NCBI RefSeq assembly: GCF_000485905.1
Contig: NC_022664.1
Coordinates: 1,550,001-1,614,000, forward strand
DNA length: 64,000 nucleotides
Source of the DNA: Spiribacter curvatus
Lineage (GTDB): Bacteria; Pseudomonadota; Gammaproteobacteria; Nitrococcales; Nitrococcaceae
Reading direction: 5' to 3'
The notes under the pieces are model-generated. The model saw nothing but the letters and a program-made list of their open reading frames with translations. It had not been told where the DNA came from and ran no database searches. Below, in pieces: positions 52,102-63,303 of the stretch; positions within the stretch are counted from its first letter, which is position 1; every line of letters begins with the position of its first letter. A program made the position numbers and the translations under genes.

Positions 52102-52582
52102 CGCCCGCCCCCATGCGCGCTGGCTGATCGCAGTCACCCTCGTGATTGCGCTGGCGCTGACCATTCTCCCCTTCCCGACCGGTCTGGCGCCCTACCGACC
52201 GGAATGGGCGATGCTGGTCATCCTCTACTGGAGCCTCGCCCTGCCCGCCCGCGCGGGTGTCGGCGTCGCCTGGCTGACCGGGCTGCTGCAGGACATCCTG
52301 CAGGCCACGGCACTCGGCTCACACGCGCTGGCGTTCGCGCTGGTCGCTTATCTGACCATCCAGCTCTACCAACGCATCCGCAATGTGCCGATATGGCAAC
52401 AGACGCTGACCGTACTGGCGGTGCTTCTGGCCGCCCACGGCGTGCTGTTCATCACCCGGGGGCTGAGCGACGATCCCAGCGTCGACTGGCGGTTCTGGCT
52501 CCCCGCGCTCACCAGCACGCTCCTCTGGCCCCTGGTGTTTGTGCTGCTGAGGACCCTGCGGCGGAGTTTTCAGGTCAACTGA
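52094..52582 (+). CDS. mreD: Rod shape-determining protein MreD
   Basis: Inner-membrane partner of MreC, 162 residues with about five hydrophobic segments. The segments LPFPTGLAPYRPEWAMLVILYWSL and WLTGLLQDILQATALGSHALAF match the family. The GTG at 52094 overlaps the end of mreC by eight bases. Confidence 0.93.
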   Translation: MNSARPHARWLIAVTLVIALALTILPFPTGLAPYRPEWAMLVILYWSLALPARAGVGVAWLTGLLQDILQATALGSHALAFALVAYLTIQLYQRIRNVPIWQQTLTVLAVLLAAHGVLFITRGLSDDPSVDWRFWLPALTSTLLWPLVFVLLRTLRRSFQVN

Positions 52583-52583
52583 T

Positions 52584-54416
52584 ATGGATCTGGGTACGCT
52601 GCGCAATAAACCCCGGGAGCGACAGGTCATCCGCAGCCGTCTGCTCATCGCCGGCGTCATCGGGGCGCTCCTGTTCCTGCTGCTCGCCGGCCGGATCGCC
52701 TATCTACAGACCGTCAAATACGACCATTTCGCCGCCCAATCCCAGGACAATCGCATCCGCATCGCTGCCGTGGCACCCACCCGGGGGCTGATCCGCGACC
52801 ACCGCGGTCGCATCCTCGCCGAGAACCAGCCGGCCTTCCGCCTGACGATTGTGCCCGAGCGGGCCGATGACCCCGCCGCGCTGATCGACGAGATTGACGC
52901 GCTGATCGGAGTCAGTGACGCCGAACGGGATGCCTTCAGCGATGCCCGCAAGCGCAGCCGGGGGTTTCAGGCGCTCCCGCTGAAACGTCAGCTGAGCGAT
53001 GAGGCAGTGGCGCGTATCGCGGTCAACCGTCACCGATTCCCCGGTCTCGAGGTCCAGCCGCACCTCATCCGCCACTATCCCTACGGATCGCTCGGCGCCC
53101 ACGCCGTGGGCTATGTCGGCCGGATCAATGAATCCGAGCTGAGCGAGCGCGACCGTCGCCAGTACCGGGGCAGCAGCGTGATCGGTAAAACCGGCGTGGA
53201 GAAGGCCTACGAGCAGCGACTGCGCGGCGAGATGGGCTACGAGCGCATCGAGACCAATGCCCTGGGGCGGCCGATCAATGTCATCGAGCGCGACCCACCG
53301 ATTCCCGGCGAGGACCTGACCCTCACCCTGGACATCGAGCTGCAGCGGATTGCCGAGCAGAGCCTCGGCGACTATCGTGGTGCCATCGTCGCCCTGGATC
53401 CGGGTACGGGTGCGATCAGAGCGCTGGCAAGCCAACCCGGGTTCAATCCCAATCAGCTCATTGCAGGCCTCGACCGGGGCACCTTCCAGGCGCTGCAGAC
53501 CGACCCGGATCAGCCGCTGTACAACCGCGCCATCAGTGGACGCTATCCTCCCGGATCGGTGGTCAAGCCGTTTCTGGGACTCGCCGGCGTCGCGACCGGA
53601 GCCATGGAGCCGGACGAAACAATCCATTGCAACGGCACCTTCCGTCTCCCCAATGTATCCCGCGTGTGGCGCGACTGGAAACGGACCGGTCATGGCAACG
53701 TTGACCTCAATGAATCGATCGCCGAGTCCTGCGACATCTACTACTACGAGCTCGCTGAACGCCTGGGGATCGATCGCATGCATGACTGGATGACCCGGTT
53801 CGGATTCGGGACCGGGAGCGGTATCGATCTGCCCGGCGAGCGGGTCGGTGTCATGCCCTCCCGCGACTGGAAGGAGCGCAACCTCGGCGAACCCTGGTAC
53901 CAGGGCGAGACCATCAATACCGGCATCGGGCAGGGATTCACGCTGGTCACCCCGATTCAGCTGGCGTCCTCAACGGCCATGCTCGCCAACCGCGGCGCAC
54001 CGGTGACGCCCCATCTCCTCGAGGGTCGTGCCCCGCGGGATGACGCCGCGGGTGCCGAACCGGTCATGCTCGAGGACGAAAACCTCTGGCAGGCCGTCAT
54101 CGATGCCATGGTCGATGTGGTTCATGGGCCGCGCGGCACGGCGCGGGCGATTGGCGAGGGACTCGATTATCGGATTGCCGGGAAAACCGGCACCGCGCAG
54201 GTCATCGGGATCGCGCAGGGCGAGGAATATGATGAGGATGCGATTAATCCACGCTTCCGTGATCATGCCTTGTTCACGGCCTTCGCCCCGGCAACATCGC
54301 CGCAGATCGCAGTCAGTGTCCTGGTTGAGAATGGGGGGAGCGGCAGTGAAACGGCCGCGCCCATGGCGCGCCGGGTCATTGAGGCATGGATGCAGCAACG
54401 GGGCGACCGGCGGTGA
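52584..54416 (+). CDS. mrdA: Peptidoglycan D,D-transpeptidase PBP2
   Basis: Elongasome transpeptidase partnered with RodA. The 610-residue product has an anchor at about 22-42, a dimerisation domain with PTRGLIRDHRGRILAENQPA, and a transpeptidase domain with S325-V-V-K328, the SxD-type motif in ESCDIYYYELA and K534-T-G in AGKTGTAQ. SxD and context mark it as PBP2 rather than FtsI. It starts two bases after mreD. Confidence 0.96.
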   Translation: MDLGTLRNKPRERQVIRSRLLIAGVIGALLFLLLAGRIAYLQTVKYDHFAAQSQDNRIRIAAVAPTRGLIRDHRGRILAENQPAFRLTIVPERADDPAALIDEIDALIGVSDAERDAFSDARKRSRGFQALPLKRQLSDEAVARIAVNRHRFPGLEVQPHLIRHYPYGSLGAHAVGYVGRINESELSERDRRQYRGSSVIGKTGVEKAYEQRLRGEMGYERIETNALGRPINVIERDPPIPGEDLTLTLDIELQRIAEQSLGDYRGAIVALDPGTGAIRALASQPGFNPNQLIAGLDRGTFQALQTDPDQPLYNRAISGRYPPGSVVKPFLGLAGVATGAMEPDETIHCNGTFRLPNVSRVWRDWKRTGHGNVDLNESIAESCDIYYYELAERLGIDRMHDWMTRFGFGTGSGIDLPGERVGVMPSRDWKERNLGEPWYQGETINTGIGQGFTLVTPIQLASSTAMLANRGAPVTPHLLEGRAPRDDAAGAEPVMLEDENLWQAVIDAMVDVVHGPRGTARAIGEGLDYRIAGKTGTAQVIGIAQGEEYDEDAINPRFRDHALFTAFAPATSPQIAVSVLVENGGSGSETAAPMARRVIEAWMQQRGDRR

Positions 54417-55549
54417 ACTGGCCGGACGGTGGCGTACAGGCGGCCGCCCGCCGGGCGACCGGGGGGCTGCTCCAGCGTGCCCTGCACCTCGAGGGCGTGC
54501 TGCTGGCGCTCCTCGCGCTGCTGTCAGGATTCGGCCTGATTGTCCTCTACAGTGCATTCGGCGGTCGGATCGAGCCAGTCCAGGGCCATCTCATCCGACT
54601 CGGCATCGGCGTCGTGGCGATGATCATCGCCGCGCAGATCCCGCCCTGGCAATTGTCGCGCATCGCCCCCCTGCTTTTCGGCCTGGGGATCGTGCTGTTG
54701 ATCGCCGTCCTGATCGCCGGCCAGCTGGGCGGTGGCGCCCGTCGCTGGCTGGATCTCGGCGTTGTGGCGTTCCAGCCCTCAGAGATCATGAAACTGGCGG
54801 TGCCGATCATGGTGGCCTGGCTGATTGCCCGATCTCTGCTCCCGGTCACACTGGGCCGTTCGGCGCTCGTGCTTGCCATCATCGCGCTGCCCGTCGGGTT
54901 GATCGGCGCCCAGCCCGACCTCGGAACCGCCGTACTCATCGGCGCCGCCGGCGCCAGTGTCCTGTTCCTGGGTGGGATCCGCTGGCGGATCGTATCGGCG
55001 TTGCTGTTAGTCGCCTCCGCCGCCGTGCCACTGCTCTGGCATTTCGGTATGCGGGCCTATCAGCGCGAGCGTGTACTGACATTCCTCGACCCGTCACGGG
55101 AGCCGCTGGGTGCCGGCTATAACATCATCCAGTCGCAGATCGCGATCGGATCAGGCGGTATCCACGGCAAGGGCTGGCTGAACGGCACTCAGGCCCATCT
55201 TGAGTTCATTCCCGAACGCCATACCGATTTCGTCTTTGCCGTGATGGCCGAGGAATTCGGTTTCGTCGGCGTCGTATCGCTGCTCGTCCTCTACCTCGCG
55301 ATCACCGCCCGTGGCTTGTGGATCGCCTTTGAAGCCCAGGACAATTTCTCGCGACTGCTCGCGGGCGGCCTGTCACTGACGTTCTTTGTCTATTGCTTTG
55401 TGAACATCGGCATGGTGTCCGGCGTGCTCCCGGTGGTGGGGCTGCCACTGCCCCTGATCAGCTATGGTGGATCGGCGATGGTGACGCTTCTCACGGGGTT
55501 CGGTATTCTCATGTCCATTCATACCCACCGGCGGATGTGGTCATCGTGA
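54413..55549 (+). CDS. mrdB: Peptidoglycan glycosyltransferase RodA
   Basis: SEDS-family polymerase of the elongasome at 378 residues with about ten membrane segments. Motifs include GGARRWLDLGVVAFQPSEIMKLAVP, AQPDLGTAVLI, YQRERVLTFLDPSREPLGAGYNIIQSQIAIGSGG and LPLPLISYGGSA. The GTG at 54413 overlaps the mrdA stop (GTGA); an ATG at 54386 is an alternative with a longer overlap. Confidence 0.95.
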   Translation: MNWPDGGVQAAARRATGGLLQRALHLEGVLLALLALLSGFGLIVLYSAFGGRIEPVQGHLIRLGIGVVAMIIAAQIPPWQLSRIAPLLFGLGIVLLIAVLIAGQLGGGARRWLDLGVVAFQPSEIMKLAVPIMVAWLIARSLLPVTLGRSALVLAIIALPVGLIGAQPDLGTAVLIGAAGASVLFLGGIRWRIVSALLLVASAAVPLLWHFGMRAYQRERVLTFLDPSREPLGAGYNIIQSQIAIGSGGIHGKGWLNGTQAHLEFIPERHTDFVFAVMAEEFGFVGVVSLLVLYLAITARGLWIAFEAQDNFSRLLAGGLSLTFFVYCFVNIGMVSGVLPVVGLPLPLISYGGSAMVTLLTGFGILMSIHTHRRMWSS

Positions 55550-56538
55550 AAACGCTTCATCATTGCTTGCGCATCGTGACGGCTACCCTGCTCGCAGTCC
55601 TCATCGCCGCCCCCGGCGTCGCCGACACAACCGAGACCACGACGATCCGCGCGTTCAGCGAGCAGGTTGGCGCACGTCACGATCTGGATGCAGCCGCCGT
55701 GGAGCGGCTGATCCGCGATGAGGCCACTCACCGGCCGGAGATCATCGAGGCCATCAGCCGTCCAGCGGAGGCACTGCCGTGGCACCGCTACCGCGATATT
55801 TTCCTGACCGAGGCCCGGATCACTGCCGGGGTCGAGTTCCAGCGGCGCCACCGGCGGTGGCTCGAAGCGGCTGAGCAGCAGTACGGCGTACCCGCCGAGA
55901 TCGTGGTCGCGATCATCGGCGTGGAGACGTTTTATGGACGCTACGCCGGCGATTACCGCGTGATCGACGCGCTGCGCACGCTGGGGTTCGGCTATCCACC
56001 CCGCGGCGAATTCTTCCGTGATGAACTCGAGGCGTTCCTGCTGCTCGCTCACGAGGAGGACATCGATCCAACCACGGTGCTCGGTTCCTACGCCGGCGCC
56101 ATGGGTGTCCCACAGTTCATCAGCAGCAGCTACCGCGCCTATGCGATCGACTTCAACCAGAATGGCCGCCGTGATCTATTCTCAGAGCCAGCAGACGCCA
56201 TTGGCAGCGTTGGCCACTACCTATCGCGCCATGGCTGGCAGGCCGGCGCCCCGATCGCCGTGCCCGCGCGACTGGACGGCGACCAGTGGCGCTCACGACT
56301 GCGCGCGCCCCTCGAGCCGGTGGATACGATCGCCACACTGGCATCCGCCGGCGTCAGTGCCGAGCGCCCGCTAGCCGCCGCGCTGGACGCGCGGCTGCTC
56401 GAGCTACAGACCGGTGCCGGCGCAGAGCACTGGATCACGCTTCGCAACTTCTATGCGATCACCCGCTACAACCACAGCGCGCTCTATGCCATGGCCGTGC
56501 ACCAGCTCGCCGATGCCATCCGCGGGGCCAGTACCTGA
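55546..56538 (+). CDS. mltB: Membrane-bound lytic murein transglycosylase B
   Basis: Cleaves glycan strands with 1,6-anhydro product formation. The 330-residue product has a Sec signal (about 1-26) rather than a clear lipobox, so it may be soluble in the periplasm. The catalytic Glu127 lies in IIGVETFYGRYAGDY, with GSYAGAMGVPQFISSSYRAYAIDFNQNGRRDLF downstream. The GTG overlaps the rodA stop. Its pairing with rlpA in a mrd operon is common. Confidence 0.94.
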   Translation: MKTLHHCLRIVTATLLAVLIAAPGVADTTETTTIRAFSEQVGARHDLDAAAVERLIRDEATHRPEIIEAISRPAEALPWHRYRDIFLTEARITAGVEFQRRHRRWLEAAEQQYGVPAEIVVAIIGVETFYGRYAGDYRVIDALRTLGFGYPPRGEFFRDELEAFLLLAHEEDIDPTTVLGSYAGAMGVPQFISSSYRAYAIDFNQNGRRDLFSEPADAIGSVGHYLSRHGWQAGAPIAVPARLDGDQWRSRLRAPLEPVDTIATLASAGVSAERPLAAALDARLLELQTGAGAEHWITLRNFYAITRYNHSALYAMAVHQLADAIRGAST

Positions 56539-57332
56539 TGCGGGTCACGATCCTGCTCGCAACGCTCCTCGTGGCTGGCTGCAGCGGCCTCGCGCCTGAA
56601 CCGCAGGACGGTCCGGGACGAGTGATCGATGATCCCATGGCGATCCCCGATGCGGTGCCGCAGGACGTGCCCGCCAGTCGTTACGGCAACCCCGAGCGCT
56701 ACGAGGTGTTCGGCCGTACCTACGAGGTGATGGCGAGCGCCGAGGACCACCGCGAACGCGGCATCGCCTCATGGTATGGCAGCAAGTTCCAGGGCCGGCG
56801 GACCTCGAGCGGCGAGCCCTACGACATGTATGCGATGACCGCCGCGCACAAGCATCTGCCTCTGCCCACCTGGGTAGAGGTCCGGCATCTGGACAACGAC
56901 CGCACCATTGTCGTCAAGGTCAACGACCGGGGGCCATTCGCCGACAACCGCATTATTGATCTGTCCTATGCCGCCGCGGCCAAGCTCGGCATGCTCGAAA
57001 AGGGCACCGCACCGGTGGCGATCCGTACCGTGACACCGGGACAGGCGACAGGCTCAGCCAAGGCCACGCCTGAGGCGGGCGAGCGTGGTTACTGGATTCA
57101 GCTCGCCGCGTTCCGCAGCGCCGGCAACGCCAGGCGGCTCGCAGAGCGGCTTCGGGCCGCAGAGCTGTCCGCGGCACCCACGGTCCGGGAGGGCGAGGAT
57201 GGCCTGCATCGGGTCCGCCTCGGTCCGCTGCCGGATGTCGACAGTGTCGATCGACTCAGCACCGAACTGGATGGCACCCGTTTTTCGTCCGGGCGTGTCA
57301 TCATTCCCGCTAGTACAACCCAACCGGAGTGA
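56538..57332 (+). CDS. rlpA: Septal ring lytic transglycosylase lipoprotein RlpA
   Basis: Outer-membrane lipoprotein that in Pseudomonas cuts denuded glycan at septa. The 264-residue product has Cys15 in LLVAGC, a double-psi beta-barrel domain (GIASWYGSKFQGRRTSSGEPYD...VKVNDRGPFADNRIIDLSYAAA), and a C-terminal SPOR domain (GYWIQLAAFRSAGNARRLAERL) that targets denuded peptidoglycan. Catalytic-type E/D residues of DPBB proteins are in the middle block. The ATG overlaps the mltB stop. Confidence 0.94.
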   Translation: MRVTILLATLLVAGCSGLAPEPQDGPGRVIDDPMAIPDAVPQDVPASRYGNPERYEVFGRTYEVMASAEDHRERGIASWYGSKFQGRRTSSGEPYDMYAMTAAHKHLPLPTWVEVRHLDNDRTIVVKVNDRGPFADNRIIDLSYAAAAKLGMLEKGTAPVAIRTVTPGQATGSAKATPEAGERGYWIQLAAFRSAGNARRLAERLRAAELSAAPTVREGEDGLHRVRLGPLPDVDSVDRLSTELDGTRFSSGRVIIPASTTQPE

Positions 57333-58489
57333 AGCCCCCCATCATGACGTCGCTCAGACTCGCCCTGCTCATCATGACCCTGCTACTGGGCGGCCACGCC
57401 GCCGCGCAGTCCCAGCCCGTGCCGGTCCCGGATCCGCCAGCGCTGGGTGCCAAGGGATACGTGCTGATGGACTTCCACAGCGGCCGGGTACTGGCGAACG
57501 AGCAGAGCGACGTACGGCGCGATCCCGCCAGTATCACCAAGGTCATGACGGCCTTTGTCGTGTTCAATGAGCTCCAGTCAGGCGATCTCAGCATGGATGA
57601 ACAGGTCGTGATCAGCGAAAAGGCATGGCGGGCCCGTGGCTCACGGATGTTCATCGAGGTGGGCAATCGCATCCCGGTCCGGGATCTGGTCCGCGGCATG
57701 ATCATCCAGTCCGGCAACGACGCGAGCATCGCCCTGGCCGAGCATATCGCCGGCAGCGAGGCGACCTTCGCGGCGCTGATGAACCAATACGCCGCCGAGC
57801 TGGGCATGACCAATACTCAGTACACCAATGCCACGGGGCTGCCCGGCGACGATCACTACTCGTCGGCGGCGGACACCGCGACGTTGGTGCGCGCACTGAT
57901 CAACCGCTTTCCGGACTACTACCGCTACTACTCGGAGCGCCAGTTCACCTGGAACGGCATCACCCAGCGCAACCGCAATCGCATGCTCTGGCAGGATCCC
58001 TCCGTTGATGGCGTCAAGACGGGCTATACCGAGGCCGCTCAGTATTGCCTGGCGACCTCCGCCAACCGTGATGGCATGCGCCTGATTTCGGTGGTGATGG
58101 GTGCAGAGACACCGGAGAACCGCGTCGAGCAGTCCAAGACCCTGCTGAATTACGGCTATCGCTTTTTCGAAACCCACCGCCTCTACGAGGCCGATGCAAC
58201 CATCAACACACCCCGCCTGTGGAAGGGGACCGCTGATACGCTCCCGGTGGGCGTGAGCGACGATATCTACATCACCCTCCCCACTGATACCTACGATCAG
58301 CTGGATGCACGGATCACGTTGAATGACCCACTCCAGGCGCCCGTTGCCGAGGGCGACAGCGTGGGTCGCCTGAGCGTCTCGCTCAACGGCGAAGTGGTCC
58401 GCGAGCGATCCATCATTGCCCTTGAGGGTGTACCGGAAGCGGGTTTTGTGGGCCGGACCATCGACAGTGTGCGCCTATGGATCAATTGA
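57329..58489 (+). CDS. dacA: D-alanyl-D-alanine carboxypeptidase (PBP5/6 type)
   Basis: Trims the terminal D-Ala of peptidoglycan side chains. The 386-residue product has a signal peptide ending near AAAQ, motifs S68-I-T-K71, S128-G-N130 and K230-T-G232, and a C-terminal amphipathic membrane anchor ([12 protein letters not shown]). The GTG at 57329 overlaps the rlpA stop; the ATG at 57344 is also possible. Whether it corresponds to DacA or DacC is not resolved. Confidence 0.94.
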   Translation: MKPPIMTSLRLALLIMTLLLGGHAAAQSQPVPVPDPPALGAKGYVLMDFHSGRVLANEQSDVRRDPASITKVMTAFVVFNELQSGDLSMDEQVVISEKAWRARGSRMFIEVGNRIPVRDLVRGMIIQSGNDASIALAEHIAGSEATFAALMNQYAAELGMTNTQYTNATGLPGDDHYSSAADTATLVRALINRFPDYYRYYSERQFTWNGITQRNRNRMLWQDPSVDGVKTGYTEAAQYCLATSANRDGMRLISVVMGAETPENRVEQSKTLLNYGYRFFETHRLYEADATINTPRLWKGTADTLPVGVSDDIYITLPTDTYDQLDARITLNDPLQAPVAEGDSVGRLSVSLNGEVVRERSIIALEGVPEAGFVGRTIDSVRLWIN

Positions 58490-58752
58490 ACGCCTCGCCC
58501 GAGGGGCTGACCTTCCCCTGCAGCTTCCCGATCAAGGCGATGGGACGGAACAGTGACGCGCTCCCGCAAACGGTACTCGAGATCGTCCGTCGCCACGCCC
58601 CTGAGTTATCGGCCGACACCCTGACGACCGCCGAGAGCCGGGGCGGGCGTTTCATCTCGGTGACCGCCACCATCACCGCCAGCAGCCGAGCTCAGCTCGA
58701 TGCGATCTATGGGGAGCTGAAGGCGCACGACAGCGTTCTCGCCACACTCTGA
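58477..58752 (+). CDS. ybeD: DUF493/UPF0250 family protein YbeD
   Basis: Small alpha/beta (ACT-like) protein of 91 residues with [12 protein letters not shown] and [25 protein letters not shown]. The function is not firmly known. It lies between dacA and lipB exactly as in E. coli, with a 13-base overlap with dacA and a one-base overlap with lipB. It begins [10 protein letters not shown]. Confidence 0.9.
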   Translation: MDQLNASPEGLTFPCSFPIKAMGRNSDALPQTVLEIVRRHAPELSADTLTTAESRGGRFISVTATITASSRAQLDAIYGELKAHDSVLATL

Positions 58753-59355
58753 TGGCGGTGCCGATCGCGATCCGCGACTGGGGCCGGTGTGACTATGAGA
58801 CGGTCGCGGCAGCGATGCGTGACTTCACGGACACCCGCGATACCCGCAGCGCCGATGAAATCTGGCGGGTCGAGCATCCAGCGGTCTTCACGCTGGGGCA
58901 GGCCGGCCGCCCGGAGCATGTCCTCGAGCGCGGTGATATTCCGCTCGTGCAGACCGACCGCGGGGGCCAGGTCACCTACCATGGCCCCGGCCAGATCATC
59001 CTCTACCCCCTTGTTGATCTACGCCGTCGCAGGCTGGGTGCGCGGGCCCTGGTCACGCGGCTTGAGCAGACCGTCGTCGACTGGCTCGCCAGCCAGGGGG
59101 TCAGCGCCGCACCGCGGGCCGACGCCCCGGGTGTCTATGTCGATGATGCCAAGATCGCGGCACTGGGACTGCGCGTCCGGCGTGGCTGTAGCTACCACGG
59201 CCTTGCCGTGAACATCGCCATGGATCTGTCACCCTTTCAGCGCATCAACCCCTGCGGCTATGCCGGTATGACCGTCACCGACCTTGCCTCATTGGGGATC
59301 GACTGCTCGCTGGCCACCGCTGCCGAAGCCCTCACCGACCAGCTGCTGGTACAGC

Positions 59356-59369
<14 letters not shown>
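58752..59369 (+). CDS. lipB: Octanoyl-[ACP]:protein N-octanoyltransferase
   Basis: Transfers octanoate from ACP to lipoyl domains. The 205-residue product has [37 protein letters not shown], the catalytic Lys134 in DDAKIAALG, and Cys168 in INPCGYAGM. The E. coli partner lipA does not follow; murU and amgK lie next on the other strand. Its last 14 bases overlap the end of murU. Confidence 0.96.
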
Positions 59370-61005
<1,636 letters not shown>

Positions 61006-61007
61006 GA

Positions 61008-61036
61008 TTGCTGATGCTCCCCGCCCTGAATATTCT
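61008..61036 (+). promoter_or_regulatory. Candidate promoter of lptD-surA
   Basis: TTGCTG at 61008-61013 and TATTCT at 61031-61036 are spaced by 17 bases. The start near 61043 leaves about 57 bases before the lptD GTG. No sigma-E type GGAACTT box is seen, although lptD has a sigma-E promoter in E. coli. Confidence 0.4.
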
Positions 61037-61099
61037 GAAGTCTATAGGGTACCCTTCCGTTTCCAAAGCGCTCCACCAACTGACTGGGACAACCGTTTC

Positions 61100-63298
61100 G
61101 TGCCGCGACACCAATCAACGCCACTCATTGCCATCGCCCTGGCGACAGCGCTCACCTGGTCCAACGCCACGCCAGCGGCCGATGGCCGCTGGGCGCTGTG
61201 CAGTGCGCCGCTGCTCGCGCCCATGGTCGATGCCCCCAGCGCAGCGCCGACAGCCAGCGGCGCGATCAACGTCACCGCCGATGAAGCCCGGGTATCCGGC
61301 TCGCCGCCGATCTACGCGTTCAGTGGCGATGTGCGCGTGCGAAAAGGCGAACAGCGCGTGCGCGGTGAGCGATTGCGCTACGACACCGGCGCGGGTGATC
61401 TGCAGGGCGAGGGGGGCGTCCAGTTACGCCAGCCCGGGGTACTGATCGATGCCGAGCGTGCCCGCTACTGGCTGGCGCCGGAGCGTGGCCACTTCGAAGG
61501 GGTCAGCGATTACCGCATTGCCGCGGGGCATCTCCAGGGCAGTGCCGAGCGCATTGTCCGTGAAGGTCCGACCCGCAGCCGCTATCAGGGCGTCACCCTG
61601 AGCACCTGTCTGCCCGAGCAGCCGTTCTGGACACTGCGCGCCGGCAGCGCCGACATCAACCGCGACACCCGCCAGGGACGGGCCCGCAATGCCGTGCTCT
61701 CGATCGGCCGCCTGCCGGTCTTCTATACCCCGTATCTTCAGTTCCCGGTGGGCAGCGAGCGGCTGACCGGTCTGCTCGCCCCTACGATCGGTCGATCCGA
61801 CAGCAACGGGACCACGCTCTCGCTGCCCTGGTACTGGAATATCGCCCCGGACCAGGATGCGACGATCACGCCCACCTCCTACTGGAAACGCGGCGTACTG
61901 CTCGATACCGAGTATCGCTATCTCCAGGAATGGATCGAGGGCACGATCAGCGCCAGCTATCTGCCCTCGGACGATGTCTACGGCGCCGATCGCTGGGCGA
62001 TCGATCAGACCCATGAGCTGCGTCTGGGCCGCTCGGTGCGCGGCGAACTCCGCCAGCAACGCACCAGTGATACGGCATTCAACGATGACTTCGGCAATGA
62101 ATTCGACGATCGCTCGGCGGCATTCATGGAGAGCCGGGCGGAACTCTCCTGGGCCGACCGGGGGGTGCTGGCCTCGATCGACGCCCAGTCATGGCAGCGC
62201 GTCGACGACGGACCGTCATCGCCCTATGCGCGTCGACCGCGGGTGCAGCTGGGCTATGATCCGATCGCGGGCCTGGGCCCCATCCAGTTCGACATCGCAT
62301 CGGAGTACACCGACTTTTACAACGCCGATGCCACGCGCGAGCAGGGCATCGAATACAACATCGCCCCACGGGTGTCCGTGCCGATCAAAAGGCTCGCCTA
62401 CCGGTTCGAGCCCGCGGTCGCGTTCCAGCACTCCGGTTATGACCTCACCAGCGCCGATGGCGATGACGACTCGCCGAGTGCGTCGGTGCCGATCTACACC
62501 GCCGACGCCCGGGTGTTCTTCGAGCGACCTGACACCCTCTTCCAGGGCGTCTACCAGACCCTCGAGCCCCGCGTCCTCTATCGCCATGTGCCCGACCGCG
62601 ATCAGGATCAGCTCCCGGATTTCGGGAGCGCGTCGACAACCGGCAACTTCTCGAGGCTTTTCCGGGCAACGGCATTCAACAACGATCACACCGAACAGGC
62701 GAGTGTCGGCGTGACGAGCCGATACATCGACGAGCGCACGGGCAGGGAGTACCTGCGCGCGTCCCTTGGCCAGACGTTCTTTTTCCATGACGACGCCGAG
62801 CGCGACCGGTCGGATTACATCACCGAGCTGCGTCTGTCGCTGCCCCGCGGATTCGAGATCGACGCGGACTATCGCTGGGACCCGGACAACGCGGATACCA
62901 ACAAACTGCGGACGCTGCTGCGGTGGCGGGGGAGCGATCAGGCCGCTGTCAATCTGTCACTGAGACGCGAAAAGACCGATGGCGTGACCGACCGGAATCA
63001 GGTCAGCGCCTCCCTGGCGGTGCCGATCACCGCCGCATGGCGGGGCTTCGCAGGGGCCCGGGAAGATCTGGAGACGCGGCAGACACTCGAGACGTTTTTC
63101 GGCTTCGAGCAATCCGGCTGCTGCCACTCGTTCCGTTTCATTGTGAGCGAGGAAAGGCTTCGCAACGTCGATCCAGGCCAACCCTCACTGGATCAGGCGA
63201 TCATGCTCGAACTCGAGCTCAAGGGTCTGGGCGGTATCGGTGATAGAATCCGACCTTTCCTCGACGCCGAAATCGACGGCTACAACCCAAGGCATTGA
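61100..63298 (+). CDS. lptD: LPS-assembly protein LptD
   Basis: Outer-membrane beta-barrel that inserts LPS with LptE. The product is 732 residues from the GTG at 61100, with a signal peptide of about 27 residues, an OstA-like N-terminal domain (ADEARVSGSPPIYAFSGDVRVRKGEQRVRGERL) and a barrel. Four cysteines, C34, C170, C674 and C675, match the C-terminal CC and N-terminal arrangement whose disulfides are essential in E. coli. The frame is open to 60968, but that overlaps amgK and lacks a signal sequence. Barrel loops are Asp/Glu rich. Confidence 0.94.
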   Translation: MPRHQSTPLIAIALATALTWSNATPAADGRWALCSAPLLAPMVDAPSAAPTASGAINVTADEARVSGSPPIYAFSGDVRVRKGEQRVRGERLRYDTGAGDLQGEGGVQLRQPGVLIDAERARYWLAPERGHFEGVSDYRIAAGHLQGSAERIVREGPTRSRYQGVTLSTCLPEQPFWTLRAGSADINRDTRQGRARNAVLSIGRLPVFYTPYLQFPVGSERLTGLLAPTIGRSDSNGTTLSLPWYWNIAPDQDATITPTSYWKRGVLLDTEYRYLQEWIEGTISASYLPSDDVYGADRWAIDQTHELRLGRSVRGELRQQRTSDTAFNDDFGNEFDDRSAAFMESRAELSWADRGVLASIDAQSWQRVDDGPSSPYARRPRVQLGYDPIAGLGPIQFDIASEYTDFYNADATREQGIEYNIAPRVSVPIKRLAYRFEPAVAFQHSGYDLTSADGDDDSPSASVPIYTADARVFFERPDTLFQGVYQTLEPRVLYRHVPDRDQDQLPDFGSASTTGNFSRLFRATAFNNDHTEQASVGVTSRYIDERTGREYLRASLGQTFFFHDDAERDRSDYITELRLSLPRGFEIDADYRWDPDNADTNKLRTLLRWRGSDQAAVNLSLRREKTDGVTDRNQVSASLAVPITAAWRGFAGAREDLETRQTLETFFGFEQSGCCHSFRFIVSEERLRNVDPGQPSLDQAIMLELELKGLGGIGDRIRPFLDAEIDGYNPRH

Positions 63299-63303
63299 GA
63301 TCA